The notes beneath the pieces were generated by a model. It ran no database searches and had not been told where the DNA came from. It worked only from the letters and a program-made list of their open reading frames with translations. From an uncultured Rhizobiaceae group bacterium (GTDB lineage: Bacteria > Pseudomonadota > Alphaproteobacteria > Rhizobiales > Rhizobiaceae), in contig CALAIO010000065.1 in the NCBI GenBank assembly GCA_937923355.1, positions 1 to 5,812 on the forward strand: a DNA stretch of 5,812 nucleotides, read 5' to 3'. The position numbers were made by a program, and so were the translations under genes. Numbering within the stretch: position 1 is the first letter of the stretch; each line of letters opens with the position of its first letter. Below are positions 1-5,795 of this stretch, piece by piece.

Positions 1-1
1 T

Positions 2-79
2 GGCGCTCGCTCATCAATTAAACAATATTTTGAACTATTCGATGAATCTGATAAGCCAAACTTGTTAATTCTGCATTAA
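2..79 (+). CDS. Possible C-terminal tail of an upstream gene (partial)
   Basis: One plus-strand frame is open from the window edge to a TAA at 77-79. It would encode about 25 residues with a mixed charged and hydrophobic composition (for example KQYFELFDESDK), which looks protein-like. It would be the tail of a gene co-directional with ftsE. A run this short can be open by chance, another plus frame is also open to about position 66, and the stop lies inside the CtrA-type box. I do not recognise the family. Treat it as a possibility only. Confidence 0.22.
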   Translation, partial: GARSSIKQYFELFDESDKPNLLILH

Positions 80-80
80 C
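65..80 (+). promoter_or_regulatory. CtrA-type binding box upstream of ftsE
   Basis: The sequence shows TTAA at 65-68, seven bases, then TTAAC at 76-80, followed by CAT. This matches the full CtrA consensus TTAA-N7-TTAAC of alphaproteobacteria without mismatch. It ends just before the proposed -35 hexamer at 83-88, a position from which CtrA could activate or repress. A GANTC site (GAATC, 44-48), the methylation target of CcrM in this class, lies just upstream. That CtrA binds here is inferred; the match itself is direct. Confidence 0.55.
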
Positions 81-82
81 CA

Positions 83-111
83 TAAACAGGCAATAGAATT
101 TTATATATAAT
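83..111 (+). promoter_or_regulatory. Candidate sigma70-type promoter of ftsE operon
   Basis: A perfect -10 hexamer TATAAT lies at 106-111. At 17 bp spacing a TAAACA at 83-88 matches four of six positions of TTGACA. Transcription would start near 118, leaving a leader of only about nine bases before the TTG start codon of ftsE. The region is AT-rich, so the -10 alone is weak evidence, but position, spacing and the adjacent CtrA-type box agree. Confidence 0.45.
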
Positions 112-126
112 GCGAGTGTCACGGTC

Positions 127-786
127 TTGATAAGTTTTGAAAATGTAGGTCTGAGATATGGCATTGGCCGTGAAGTTTTAAGCGACTTGTCTTTTCAGGT
201 TGCGCCAAACTCATTTCAGTTTTTAACCGGGCCATCCGGGGCAGGCAAAACCAGCCTTTTGAGATTGATGCTTTTGTCACTGTCGCCAACGCGCGGCCTT
301 GTCAAAGTATTTGGCAAGGAAGCAGCCTCCATCAAACCTGAACAAATGCCAATCATACGTCGAAAAATTGGTGTGGTCTTTCAGGATTTTCGCCTGCTCG
401 ACCATCTCACCACCTATGAAAATGTTGCCCTGCCCTTGCAGGTACGTGGCAAAATGGAACAGGATTATCGCCAAGACGTTCGCGACCTTCTCGACTGGGT
501 TGGCCTTGGCGACCGAATGCACGTGCATCCTCCCGTATTGTCTGGCGGTGAAAAACAGCGTGCCGCCATTGCCCGCGCTTTGATTGACCAACCTGATGTG
601 CTATTAGCAGACGAACCAACAGGCAATGTGGACCCGCCATTGGCAAGGCGCATTTTAAGGCTTTTCATAGAATTACATCGTTCAGGCACTTCCGTCGTTA
701 TTGCAACACATGATCTGAGTTTGATGGATCAATATGATGCAAGACGCCTTGTTCTGAATTCTGGGAGGCTGCAAATCTATGACTGA
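127..786 (+). CDS. ftsE: Cell division ATP-binding protein FtsE
   Basis: FtsE is the cytoplasmic ATPase of the FtsEX complex, which sits at the division septum and uses ATP hydrolysis to control peptidoglycan hydrolases through FtsX. The 219-residue protein is full length for the family. Visible motifs are Walker A GPSGAGKT (35-42), the Q-loop glutamine in VFQDF (84-88), the ABC signature LSGGEKQR (138-145), Walker B VLLADEP (158-164), the D-loop NVD (167-169) and the H-loop histidine in ATHD (193-196). All catalytic residues are present. The start is TTG; I chose it because ISFENVGLRYG is where FtsE homology begins and no ATG or GTG fits. The ribosome site is weak (GAG at 114-116). It overlaps ftsX by 8 bp, which indicates translational coupling. 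Confidence 0.97.
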   Translation: MISFENVGLRYGIGREVLSDLSFQVAPNSFQFLTGPSGAGKTSLLRLMLLSLSPTRGLVKVFGKEAASIKPEQMPIIRRKIGVVFQDFRLLDHLTTYENVALPLQVRGKMEQDYRQDVRDLLDWVGLGDRMHVHPPVLSGGEKQRAAIARALIDQPDVLLADEPTGNVDPPLARRILRLFIELHRSGTSVVIATHDLSLMDQYDARRLVLNSGRLQIYD

Positions 787-1780
787 TAAGGACAAGCCCC
801 CACTTAAAAAACAAACTTCTACCGACAAGCCAGAACGGGTGAAACCAAAGCGCCAGCCAAAACCTTTACGCAGTGGACAGAGCATTGTACCGCGCGAAAC
901 AGTAGCCGGAACAGCGCTTGTTTTTGTCATTGCCATCATGACTTTTCTGGCATGTTTGACGCTTGGCGCTGTTTCGATGGTCAACACCAGCGCAACCAAA
1001 TGGCAAAATGATATTTCGCGCGAAGTCACAATCCAGATTCGCCCCTTCGATGATCTGGAGATGGAGCAGGCCATTAAGGACGCGAGTCAAATCGCACTGA
1101 CATTTGACGGTGTAGCAAAAGTCACCGCTCTCAATGATACGGAAACTGCAAGACTGTTGGAACCCTGGCTGGGTGCTGGCTTACAACTGGATGAACTTCC
1201 TGTTCCAAGACTTCTAACCGTTACTTTGGCGGATGGCGCAAGACCCGATTTTGCTGAGATGCGCAAACAACTCGAAGCAAAGGTTCCAGGCAGCACGCTT
1301 GATGATCATAGAACATGGGTCGACAGGCTCACCACCATGGCATTGACCATGGTAGCGATTGGCACAACCGTATTTCTGCTCATGATGGCAGCAACTGTTA
1401 CAACAGTAATCTTTGCAACAAGAGGCGCCATGGCTGGCAACAAGGATGTCGTAGACGTCCTGCATTTTGTAGGTGCCGATAGCAGGTTTATTTCAAGGGA
1501 ATTTCAAAACCACTTTCTGATTATGGGTTTAAAAGGTGCTGCAAGCGGCGCATTGGGTGCAATTATTTTATTCATCGTTCTTGGCCTATGGTCATCAAGC
1601 TCTCTCGCTACTCCGGAAGGCGATCAAATAAGCGCATTATTTGGTACGTTTTCACTAAGCTGGAGTGGTTACTTCTGGATGATTATTGTGCTCATACTGG
1701 TGGCGTTTCTAACAGCTCTCACTTCAAGCGTGACAGTCAGAAGACAGGTCAATAACCTGCAAAGCTATCGCAAAAACTGA
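779..1780 (+). CDS. ftsX: Cell division protein FtsX (FtsE partner permease)
   Basis: FtsX is the inner-membrane partner of FtsE and transmits its ATPase cycle to periplasmic cell-wall hydrolase activators. The 333-residue protein has a Lys/Pro-rich cytoplasmic N-terminus (about 1-40), a first membrane segment (about 42-67), a periplasmic domain (about 70-185), then three more membrane segments (about 188-213, 247-270 and 297-318). This is the FtsX topology. A conserved-looking cytoplasmic motif VLHFVGA (227-233) sits between segments two and three, where FtsX-type proteins contact the ATPase. The ATG at 779 lies inside the end of ftsE and is preceded by a good Shine-Dalgarno sequence, GGGAGG at 763-768. 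The long basic tail is common in alphaproteobacterial FtsX as I recall it. The protein appears intact. Confidence 0.95.
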   Translation: MTDKDKPPLKKQTSTDKPERVKPKRQPKPLRSGQSIVPRETVAGTALVFVIAIMTFLACLTLGAVSMVNTSATKWQNDISREVTIQIRPFDDLEMEQAIKDASQIALTFDGVAKVTALNDTETARLLEPWLGAGLQLDELPVPRLLTVTLADGARPDFAEMRKQLEAKVPGSTLDDHRTWVDRLTTMALTMVAIGTTVFLLMMAATVTTVIFATRGAMAGNKDVVDVLHFVGADSRFISREFQNHFLIMGLKGAASGALGAIILFIVLGLWSSSSLATPEGDQISALFGTFSLSWSGYFWMIIVLILVAFLTALTSSVTVRRQVNNLQSYRKN

Positions 1781-1847
1781 CAAATTGTGGCGAAATCAAT
1801 CCAATTCATGCCTTCATGCAAACAAAAAGATTTGGTTTAACTCCATA

Positions 1848-2513
1848 ATGAATATTGCAAAAGCAAGCCATTTCAAACTGAAAAACATGAAACAAGCCGC
1901 AAAACTTTTCGTAGCTTGTCTGACTGTTTTTGGTATTTCGCTTTTTAGTGCTGGCCTTTATCAGTTTGCGCATCATGCCTCTCAAGAAGTAAGTTTGAAT
2001 ACACTTCCAACAGCAGATGCGATTGTCGTTCTGACAGGCGAAGAAGACAGAATTCATTCTGCCGTGGAACTTTTAAAAACCAAAAACGGAAAACGCCTGC
2101 TTATTTCAGGTGTTTCAAACTCGGTTTCAGACAATACGATTTTAAAAACCTATGCGCCCAAAACAGCTAACGCATTTTGTTGTATAGACCTTGATCGTAT
2201 GGCGCTCGATACAAAAGGCAATGCAATACATGCCGCCAATTGGGCTAACCAGCATGGGTTCAAAAAGGTAATTATTGTCACAAGCAGTTATCATATGCCT
2301 CGCAGTCTCGATCATCTGCAACGCACCATGCCAGGCATTGAGCTTATACCGGCACAAATTATACCTGAAGACATGCAAGGCAAGTCAGCGCTGTCGATTA
2401 TGACGACGCCTAAAGTAATTGTTGAATATACCAAGTTTCTTGTCACCCGTGCGCATCTTGATCCGGTTGCAAAATACATGTGGACTTCGCTGGATTTGCG
2501 TACCAACAGTTGA
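1848..2513 (+). CDS. YdcF-like DUF218 membrane-anchored protein
   Basis: This is a DUF218/YdcF (ElyC/SanA-type) protein. The family is envelope-associated and its biochemical role is poorly defined, with some members tied to cell-wall or polysaccharide metabolism. From the ATG at 1848 it has 221 residues: a short basic N-terminus, one membrane segment (about 19-41), then the domain, with DAIVVLTG (57-64), RLLISGV (83-89), CCIDLD (111-116), DTKGNA (121-126) and TSSYHMPR (145-152). These match the Rhizobiales version. After DAIVVLTG the usual second glycine is a glutamate. The frame extends up to a TTG at 1785, but that extension has no family character. ATG 1887 is an alternative start giving a shorter tail before the membrane segment; neither has a strong ribosome site. 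It follows ftsX by 67 bp and precedes plsC, so it is probably part of the same operon. Confidence 0.87.
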   Translation: MNIAKASHFKLKNMKQAAKLFVACLTVFGISLFSAGLYQFAHHASQEVSLNTLPTADAIVVLTGEEDRIHSAVELLKTKNGKRLLISGVSNSVSDNTILKTYAPKTANAFCCIDLDRMALDTKGNAIHAANWANQHGFKKVIIVTSSYHMPRSLDHLQRTMPGIELIPAQIIPEDMQGKSALSIMTTPKVIVEYTKFLVTRAHLDPVAKYMWTSLDLRTNS

Positions 2514-2525
2514 CGCAATCTTCTC

Positions 2526-2550
2526 AACGCGCGAAACATGAGTACGCGTT
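2526..2550. repeat. Inverted repeat in the ydcF-plsC gap
   Basis: AACGCG at 2526-2531 is the exact reverse complement of CGCGTT at 2545-2550, with 13 bases between the arms. It fills much of the 57-bp gap and ends five bases before the plsC ribosome site. No T-run follows it, so it is not an intrinsic terminator. It could be an mRNA hairpin or a protein site, or chance. Confidence 0.3.
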
Positions 2551-2554
2551 AATT

Positions 2555-2561
2555 GGGGAAG
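2555..2561 (+). promoter_or_regulatory. Shine-Dalgarno site that sets the plsC start
   Basis: GGGGAAG lies nine bases before the ATG at 2571. It supports that ATG over the upstream in-frame TTG at 2553, which overlaps the site itself. Confidence 0.6.
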
Positions 2562-2570
2562 TTTGCTTTT

Positions 2571-3323
2571 ATGCTGTTTAGGTCAGTTTTATTCAATATT
2601 CTGTTTTTACTTAGCACAGCCGTGCAACTGGTCTTCTGGACACCAGTGTATTTTATCATACCTCGAGAGGATGGCTGGAAAGTTGTGAAACTTTGGGCAT
2701 GGCTAACACTCTGGATGCAATATCTGATCGTTGGTACAAGATTTGATTTTCGGGGCATGCAGCACATTCCAAAAGAAGGCGGTTTTATTCTGGCCTGCAA
2801 ACACCAGTCTTCCTGGGAGACCTATACTGTTGTTCCTTTTCTTGCAGACCCAAGTTACATTCTGAAACGAGAATTAATGTTCGTTCCGATTTTTGGCTGG
2901 TTTGCCTGGAAGATGAAAGTCATCTCGGTTAATCGTGGAAAGAAAAGCGAAGCATTAAAAGACATGGCTCGCACCGCAAAACAGCAATATGATGCAGGTC
3001 GCCAAATTGTCATTTATCCTGAAGGAACCCGCAAGCTTGCTTTTGATGAACCAAGCTACAAATATGGTATCACGCATATGTACACAAACGTAAATGCACG
3101 TGTCTTGCCGGCAGCATTGAACTCAGGCCTCTTCTGGCCACGCCGCGGTTGGATGCTTTATAAAGGCACCTGCGTTCTGGAGTTTATGCCAGTGATCGAG
3201 CCCGGTTTGGAAGGCAAGGAATTTTCTGAAAAACTTGAAAAGACAATTGAGGATAAAACAACAGCTTTAATGCAAGAAGCTGCCAATGATCCTGAGTTTA
3301 CCGGACAAAAATTACTGCGTTAA
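2571..3323 (+). CDS. plsC: 1-acyl-sn-glycerol-3-phosphate acyltransferase (PlsC family)
   Basis: The likely reaction is transfer of a fatty acyl chain to lysophosphatidic acid at the inner membrane, giving phosphatidic acid for phospholipid synthesis. From ATG 2571 the protein has 250 residues. It has a hydrophobic N-terminus (about 5-30), motif I HQSSWE (78-83), LKRELM with IFGW (98-111), a VNRGKK segment (120-125), motif III YPEGTR (149-154) and a motif IV-like LPAALNSG (179-186). These are the blocks of LPLAT acyltransferases. Motif I is HX4E rather than the textbook HX4D; I recall the Glu form in other proteobacterial members, so activity is not excluded. The start is fixed by the GGGGAAG site and by homology beginning MLFRS. 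The stop shares bases with the convergent chaC stop. A paralogue acting on another lyso-acceptor, such as an ornithine lipid precursor, cannot be ruled out. Confidence 0.9.
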   Translation: MLFRSVLFNILFLLSTAVQLVFWTPVYFIIPREDGWKVVKLWAWLTLWMQYLIVGTRFDFRGMQHIPKEGGFILACKHQSSWETYTVVPFLADPSYILKRELMFVPIFGWFAWKMKVISVNRGKKSEALKDMARTAKQQYDAGRQIVIYPEGTRKLAFDEPSYKYGITHMYTNVNARVLPAALNSGLFWPRRGWMLYKGTCVLEFMPVIEPGLEGKEFSEKLEKTIEDKTTALMQEAANDPEFTGQKLLR

Positions 3324-3332
3324 CAGCGTAAT
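3307..3332 (-). terminator. Weak candidate terminator hairpin for chaC
   Basis: On the minus strand an imperfect palindrome runs 3332 to 3311, with outer arms ATTAC/GTAAT, a three-base mismatch on each side and GTTAAC at the centre. It is followed by five T residues (3311-3307). The stem is AT-rich and interrupted, so it would be weak. It overlaps both the chaC and plsC stop codons. On the plus strand only a short T-run follows. Confidence 0.25.
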
Positions 3333-3847
3333 TTCGCATCAATGTATTCGAGCGAATGATCACGAATGCCATGCTCTTTCATCGCCGATACGGTGCTTTT
3401 TAGATAGTCCACATTATGTCCTGACTTGCCTTGCGACCCACGCACAATTTCTGTTTGTGCATCAAGACAAAGACCGGAAGCATATTGTGGATGTGTCTGA
3501 TCCGCACGATACACCAAGGCTGAAACCTGTTCTCCGCTTTGCAACCGAACCTTTCGCCAGCATTCAAGATAAACATCGGTCACCAACTCACGCGCACGAA
3601 GATAATCAATAATTTCATCACGTTTATTGCCCGGCGCCAGCATCGCCATACCCTGACAAGAACCACCTTTATCAAGCCCCAGAACAAGTCCAGGGTTTTC
3701 TTGAGTACCGCGATGAACCCATGAATAAACACAAAACGAACGATGCAACCCGTAAAGTTGGGCGCGTTCTTTTTTTATAACTTCAAAGCCAGGGTTCCAG
3801 ATCAAAGAACCATAGCCAAACACCCAAAAATCACTCATAACAGCCAT
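3320..3847 (-). CDS. chaC: ChaC-type glutathione gamma-glutamylcyclotransferase
   Basis: ChaC-type enzymes are cytosolic and cleave the gamma-glutamyl group of glutathione, giving 5-oxoproline and Cys-Gly. The 175-residue protein shows the substrate-binding loop FGYGSL (10-15), the SWVHRGT segment (42-48), PGLVLGLD with GGSCQG (52-66), and YLRARE (82-87), where the glutamate at 87 is the expected general acid/base. A C-terminal IRDHSLEYI (161-169) is also typical. Length fits bacterial ChaC. The start is either ATG 3847 or ATG 3838; the second begins MSDFWVFGYGSL, where family similarity begins, and neither has a clear ribosome site. It is convergent with plsC (4-bp overlap) and divergent from the DUF2125 gene. 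Its link to the flanking envelope genes is unclear. The symbol reflects family membership, not a proven orthologue of E. coli chaC. Confidence 0.92.
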   Translation of the reverse strand: MAVMSDFWVFGYGSLIWNPGFEVIKKERAQLYGLHRSFCVYSWVHRGTQENPGLVLGLDKGGSCQGMAMLAPGNKRDEIIDYLRARELVTDVYLECWRKVRLQSGEQVSALVYRADQTHPQYASGLCLDAQTEIVRGSQGKSGHNVDYLKSTVSAMKEHGIRDHSLEYIDAKLRC

Positions 3848-3901
3848 AATTACAATTTAGTTGAATACTTCAATATATCGAATTTTAAAAAAGGCATAGC
3901 C
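3848..3901. promoter_or_regulatory. Divergent promoter region of chaC and DUF2125 gene
   Basis: These 54 AT-rich bases lie between two outward-facing starts, so at least part of each promoter should be here or just inside the genes. A perfect inverted repeat TTGAA-TAC-TTCAA occupies 3861-3873. A TATATT (minus strand, 3877-3872) matches five of six -10 positions for chaC, but no good -35 is spaced to it. No convincing full sigma70 pair was found on either strand. The role is assigned by position; the repeat as an operator is speculative. Confidence 0.4.
3891..3894 (+). promoter_or_regulatory. Shine-Dalgarno site that sets the DUF2125 start
   Basis: AAGG, preceded by an A-run, lies seven bases before the GTG at 3902. 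It supports GTG 3902 over the much longer in-frame extension to 3743, which would run through the chaC gene. Confidence 0.55.
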
Positions 3902-4876
3902 GTGAAAAAAGGTATCTTCCTCTTAAGCGTTATAATTCTACTTTCTGCTGCCTGGAGTGCTGGCTGGTATTATGTTGTTGGCAAAGTCGGGACAGTTATT
4001 GCAGACACCAAGGTTAAACTGGCTGACAAGGGGCGCGATGTTCAATGCGCCAACCAACAGATTGACGGATACCCATTTCGCATCAGCTTGAACTGTGATG
4101 AAGTCAGATATGCAGATGATGCAACAGGTCTGGTTTTTGAAGCTGGCAAACTGAAATCTGCAGCACAAGCCTATCAACCCAACAAGGCAATCGTAGAACT
4201 TTCTTCGCCAGCTAACCTTAGACTTCCAAACGGCGAGGCGTTTGAAACCGACTGGAATTCCATGCGCACCAGTTTGAAAGTCGGTCTTTCTGGTGCAGAA
4301 AACCTTTCCGTTCATGGCAAAGAGATAAACCTTGTGCCCACAAACCGCGCCGAACACACCATGCAGATCAAAGACATGCAATTGCATGGTCGTCAAATCG
4401 GCGATGATAACATCAATTTGGCTGTAAACCTGATTGAAGCAAAATCAGAAAATGAGCTTTGGCCAAGTTTTAATCTAAACAGCACATTTCTTCTAGAAGA
4501 TATTTATTCAGATGTCATGAATAGAACGAGCCTCCTGCGCGTTGCGAAAAGCAAAGGGCTAAAAGGCACTATCGAGCGTTTTCAGTACACCCCAAATGAA
4601 GGCGGCATGCTGGCAATCAAAGGCCCTGCTGAAGTAAACCGAGACGGCTTGTTAACAGGCAAATTCGATGTCACCGTTCGCGATCTGCCTCAACTGCTAA
4701 ATGCCTTAAGCAAAAGCTTTCCGGAAGAAGAAAAGAAATTCACCGATGCTTCCAGAGCAATTGCACTCTTGTCACAAAATACTGGCAAGGATGAGATTAC
4801 AATTCCGATTACAGTGAGAAATGGCAGCATGAGCATCGGCATTATACCGCTTGGAAAATTGCCACCGCTCTTTTAA
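3902..4876 (+). CDS. DUF2125 family exported or membrane-anchored protein
   Basis: The 324-residue protein matches what I recall of DUF2125, a family largely of alphaproteobacteria with no established function. A Lys-Lys N-terminus is followed by a hydrophobic segment (about 5-27) that is a signal peptide or membrane anchor. No lipobox cysteine follows, so the rest is probably periplasmic. Family-like features are a cysteine pair (C49, C65) around IDGYPFR (54-60), which could form a disulfide, and a C-terminal IPLGKLPPLF. The body reads as alternating beta-strand-like segments with no enzyme motif. The GTG start at 3902 is chosen because AAGG precedes it and it places the signal segment at the N-terminus; the frame stays open back to 3743 but only as antisense to chaC. 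Its end lies 7 bp from the tyrC stop. Confidence 0.84.
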   Translation: MKKGIFLLSVIILLSAAWSAGWYYVVGKVGTVIADTKVKLADKGRDVQCANQQIDGYPFRISLNCDEVRYADDATGLVFEAGKLKSAAQAYQPNKAIVELSSPANLRLPNGEAFETDWNSMRTSLKVGLSGAENLSVHGKEINLVPTNRAEHTMQIKDMQLHGRQIGDDNINLAVNLIEAKSENELWPSFNLNSTFLLEDIYSDVMNRTSLLRVAKSKGLKGTIERFQYTPNEGGMLAIKGPAEVNRDGLLTGKFDVTVRDLPQLLNALSKSFPEEEKKFTDASRAIALLSQNTGKDEITIPITVRNGSMSIGIIPLGKLPPLF

Positions 4877-4883
4877 AAAACTG

Positions 4884-5795
4884 CTAGTCCTCGGCTTCAT
4901 CACGACCAAAATTAGGCGTTTCCACATCTTGGCCAATCTCAATGATTGAGCGGCGAATATCACGCGTTTTGCTAAACAGTTCAAACAACTGATCACCATC
5001 GCCACGTCTAATTGCTTTTTGCAGTGAACTTAAATCTTCTGAAAAACGACCCAGAATTTCCAAGACAGCATCTTTGTTATGAATAAACACATCTCGCCAC
5101 ATTGTCGGATCAGACGCAGCAATCCTCGTAAAATCACGGAAACCCGAAGCTGAAAATTTAATCACTTCGGAGCGCGTATCCGTTTCAAGATCATTGGCTG
5201 TTCCAACAATATTATAGGCGATCAAGTGCGGAAGATGAGAGGTAATCGCCAAAACCAAATCATGATGATGCGCATCCATGATCTCAACTTCAGAGCCACA
5301 TTTCTCCCAAAACTGTTTTAGCTTTGCGGTTGCTTCTTTATCGGTATTTTCATCAGGTGTTAAAATGCACCAGCGCTTTTCAAACAGAGAAGCAAAGCCT
5401 GCATCAGGACCGGAATATTCCGTACCAGCAATTGGATGACCTGGCACGAGGTGAATAGTATCTGGCAAATGCGGTTGCATCTGAGAAATCACCGAGCCTT
5501 TAACCGACCCCACATCTGTTACAATAGCGCCTGCTTTTAGATGCGGTGCAATTGTCTTTGCAACCTGCTCGCAAGCACCAACCGGCGTACATACAATCAC
5601 AAGATCAGCATCTTTGACTGCATGACTAGCATCAAGGGAATATTCAGTTCCAAGGCCTAATTCTTCAGCACGCTGTAAAGTCTCTGAACTACGTGTAGAA
5701 ATTGCAATAGCGTTTGCAAGCTTCTCACGCTTCATCACATGGGCAAGCGAAGAGCCAATCAGGCCGATACCAATAAGGGTAACTTTATCAAACAT
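4884..5795 (-). CDS. tyrC: Prephenate/arogenate (cyclohexadienyl) dehydrogenase
   Basis: This enzyme oxidatively decarboxylates prephenate and/or arogenate in tyrosine biosynthesis in the cytoplasm. The 303-residue protein has an N-terminal Rossmann fold with GIGLIGSS (9-16), then VCTPV (68-72), DVGSVKG (94-100), GHPIAGTEYSGP (119-130) with the likely catalytic His120, SHLPH (186-190) and GFRDFTRIA (218-226), whose arginines probably bind substrate carboxylates. The C-terminal half is helical and dimer-forming in the family. There is no chorismate mutase or ACT domain, so it is the stand-alone TyrC type, probably without allosteric tyrosine control by ACT. ISTRS (32-36) lacks an acidic residue at the end of the second beta strand, which raises the possibility of NADP use. 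The ATG overlaps an upstream stop as TGATG, with AAGGAA 11 bases before it. Confidence 0.93.
   Translation of the reverse strand: MFDKVTLIGIGLIGSSLAHVMKREKLANAIAISTRSSETLQRAEELGLGTEYSLDASHAVKDADLVIVCTPVGACEQVAKTIAPHLKAGAIVTDVGSVKGSVISQMQPHLPDTIHLVPGHPIAGTEYSGPDAGFASLFEKRWCILTPDENTDKEATAKLKQFWEKCGSEVEIMDAHHHDLVLAITSHLPHLIAYNIVGTANDLETDTRSEVIKFSASGFRDFTRIAASDPTMWRDVFIHNKDAVLEILGRFSEDLSSLQKAIRRGDGDQLFELFSKTRDIRRSIIEIGQDVETPNFGRDEAED

Noticed and set aside
1..14. Start of a divergent minus-strand gene (ATG at 14-12)
   Set aside because: An ATG is present on the minus strand with an open frame to the edge, but only four codons are visible and there is no clear ribosome site; it cannot be supported.
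682..1074. 130-codon frame antisense to the ftsE/ftsX junction
   Set aside because: It lies opposite two certain genes and has no domain or initiation signal.
1805..1819. Direct repeat TTCATGC twice, one base apart, in the ftsX-ydcF gap
   Set aside because: Only two short copies with no further units or known binding motif; consistent with chance.
1785..1847. Longer ydcF start at a TTG at 1785
   Set aside because: The added residues have no family character, no ribosome site precedes the TTG, and ATGs at 1848 and 1887 give a normal N-terminus ahead of the membrane segment.
1844..1849. CATAAT as a -10 for an internal ydcF promoter
   Set aside because: No -35-like hexamer at the right spacing, and it overlaps the preferred ATG start.
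3286..3612. 108-codon plus-strand frame across the plsC end and antisense to chaC
   Set aside because: Sequence has no family signature and the chaC frame on the other strand carries all its family motifs; a shadow frame.
3861..3889. Plus-strand promoter TTGAAT-17-TTTAAA for the DUF2125 gene
   Set aside because: The predicted start would fall after the ribosome site at 3891-3894, so the message would lack it; the hexamer matches are also weak.
3743..3901. N-terminal extension of the DUF2125 frame to an ATG at 3743
   Set aside because: It runs antisense through the 5' part of chaC, puts the signal segment more than 50 residues inside the protein, and ignores a GTG with a good ribosome site at 3902.
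3938..4396. 152-codon open frame antisense to DUF2125
   Set aside because: No recognisable domain, no ribosome site, and fully covered by a well-supported gene on the other strand; a shadow frame.
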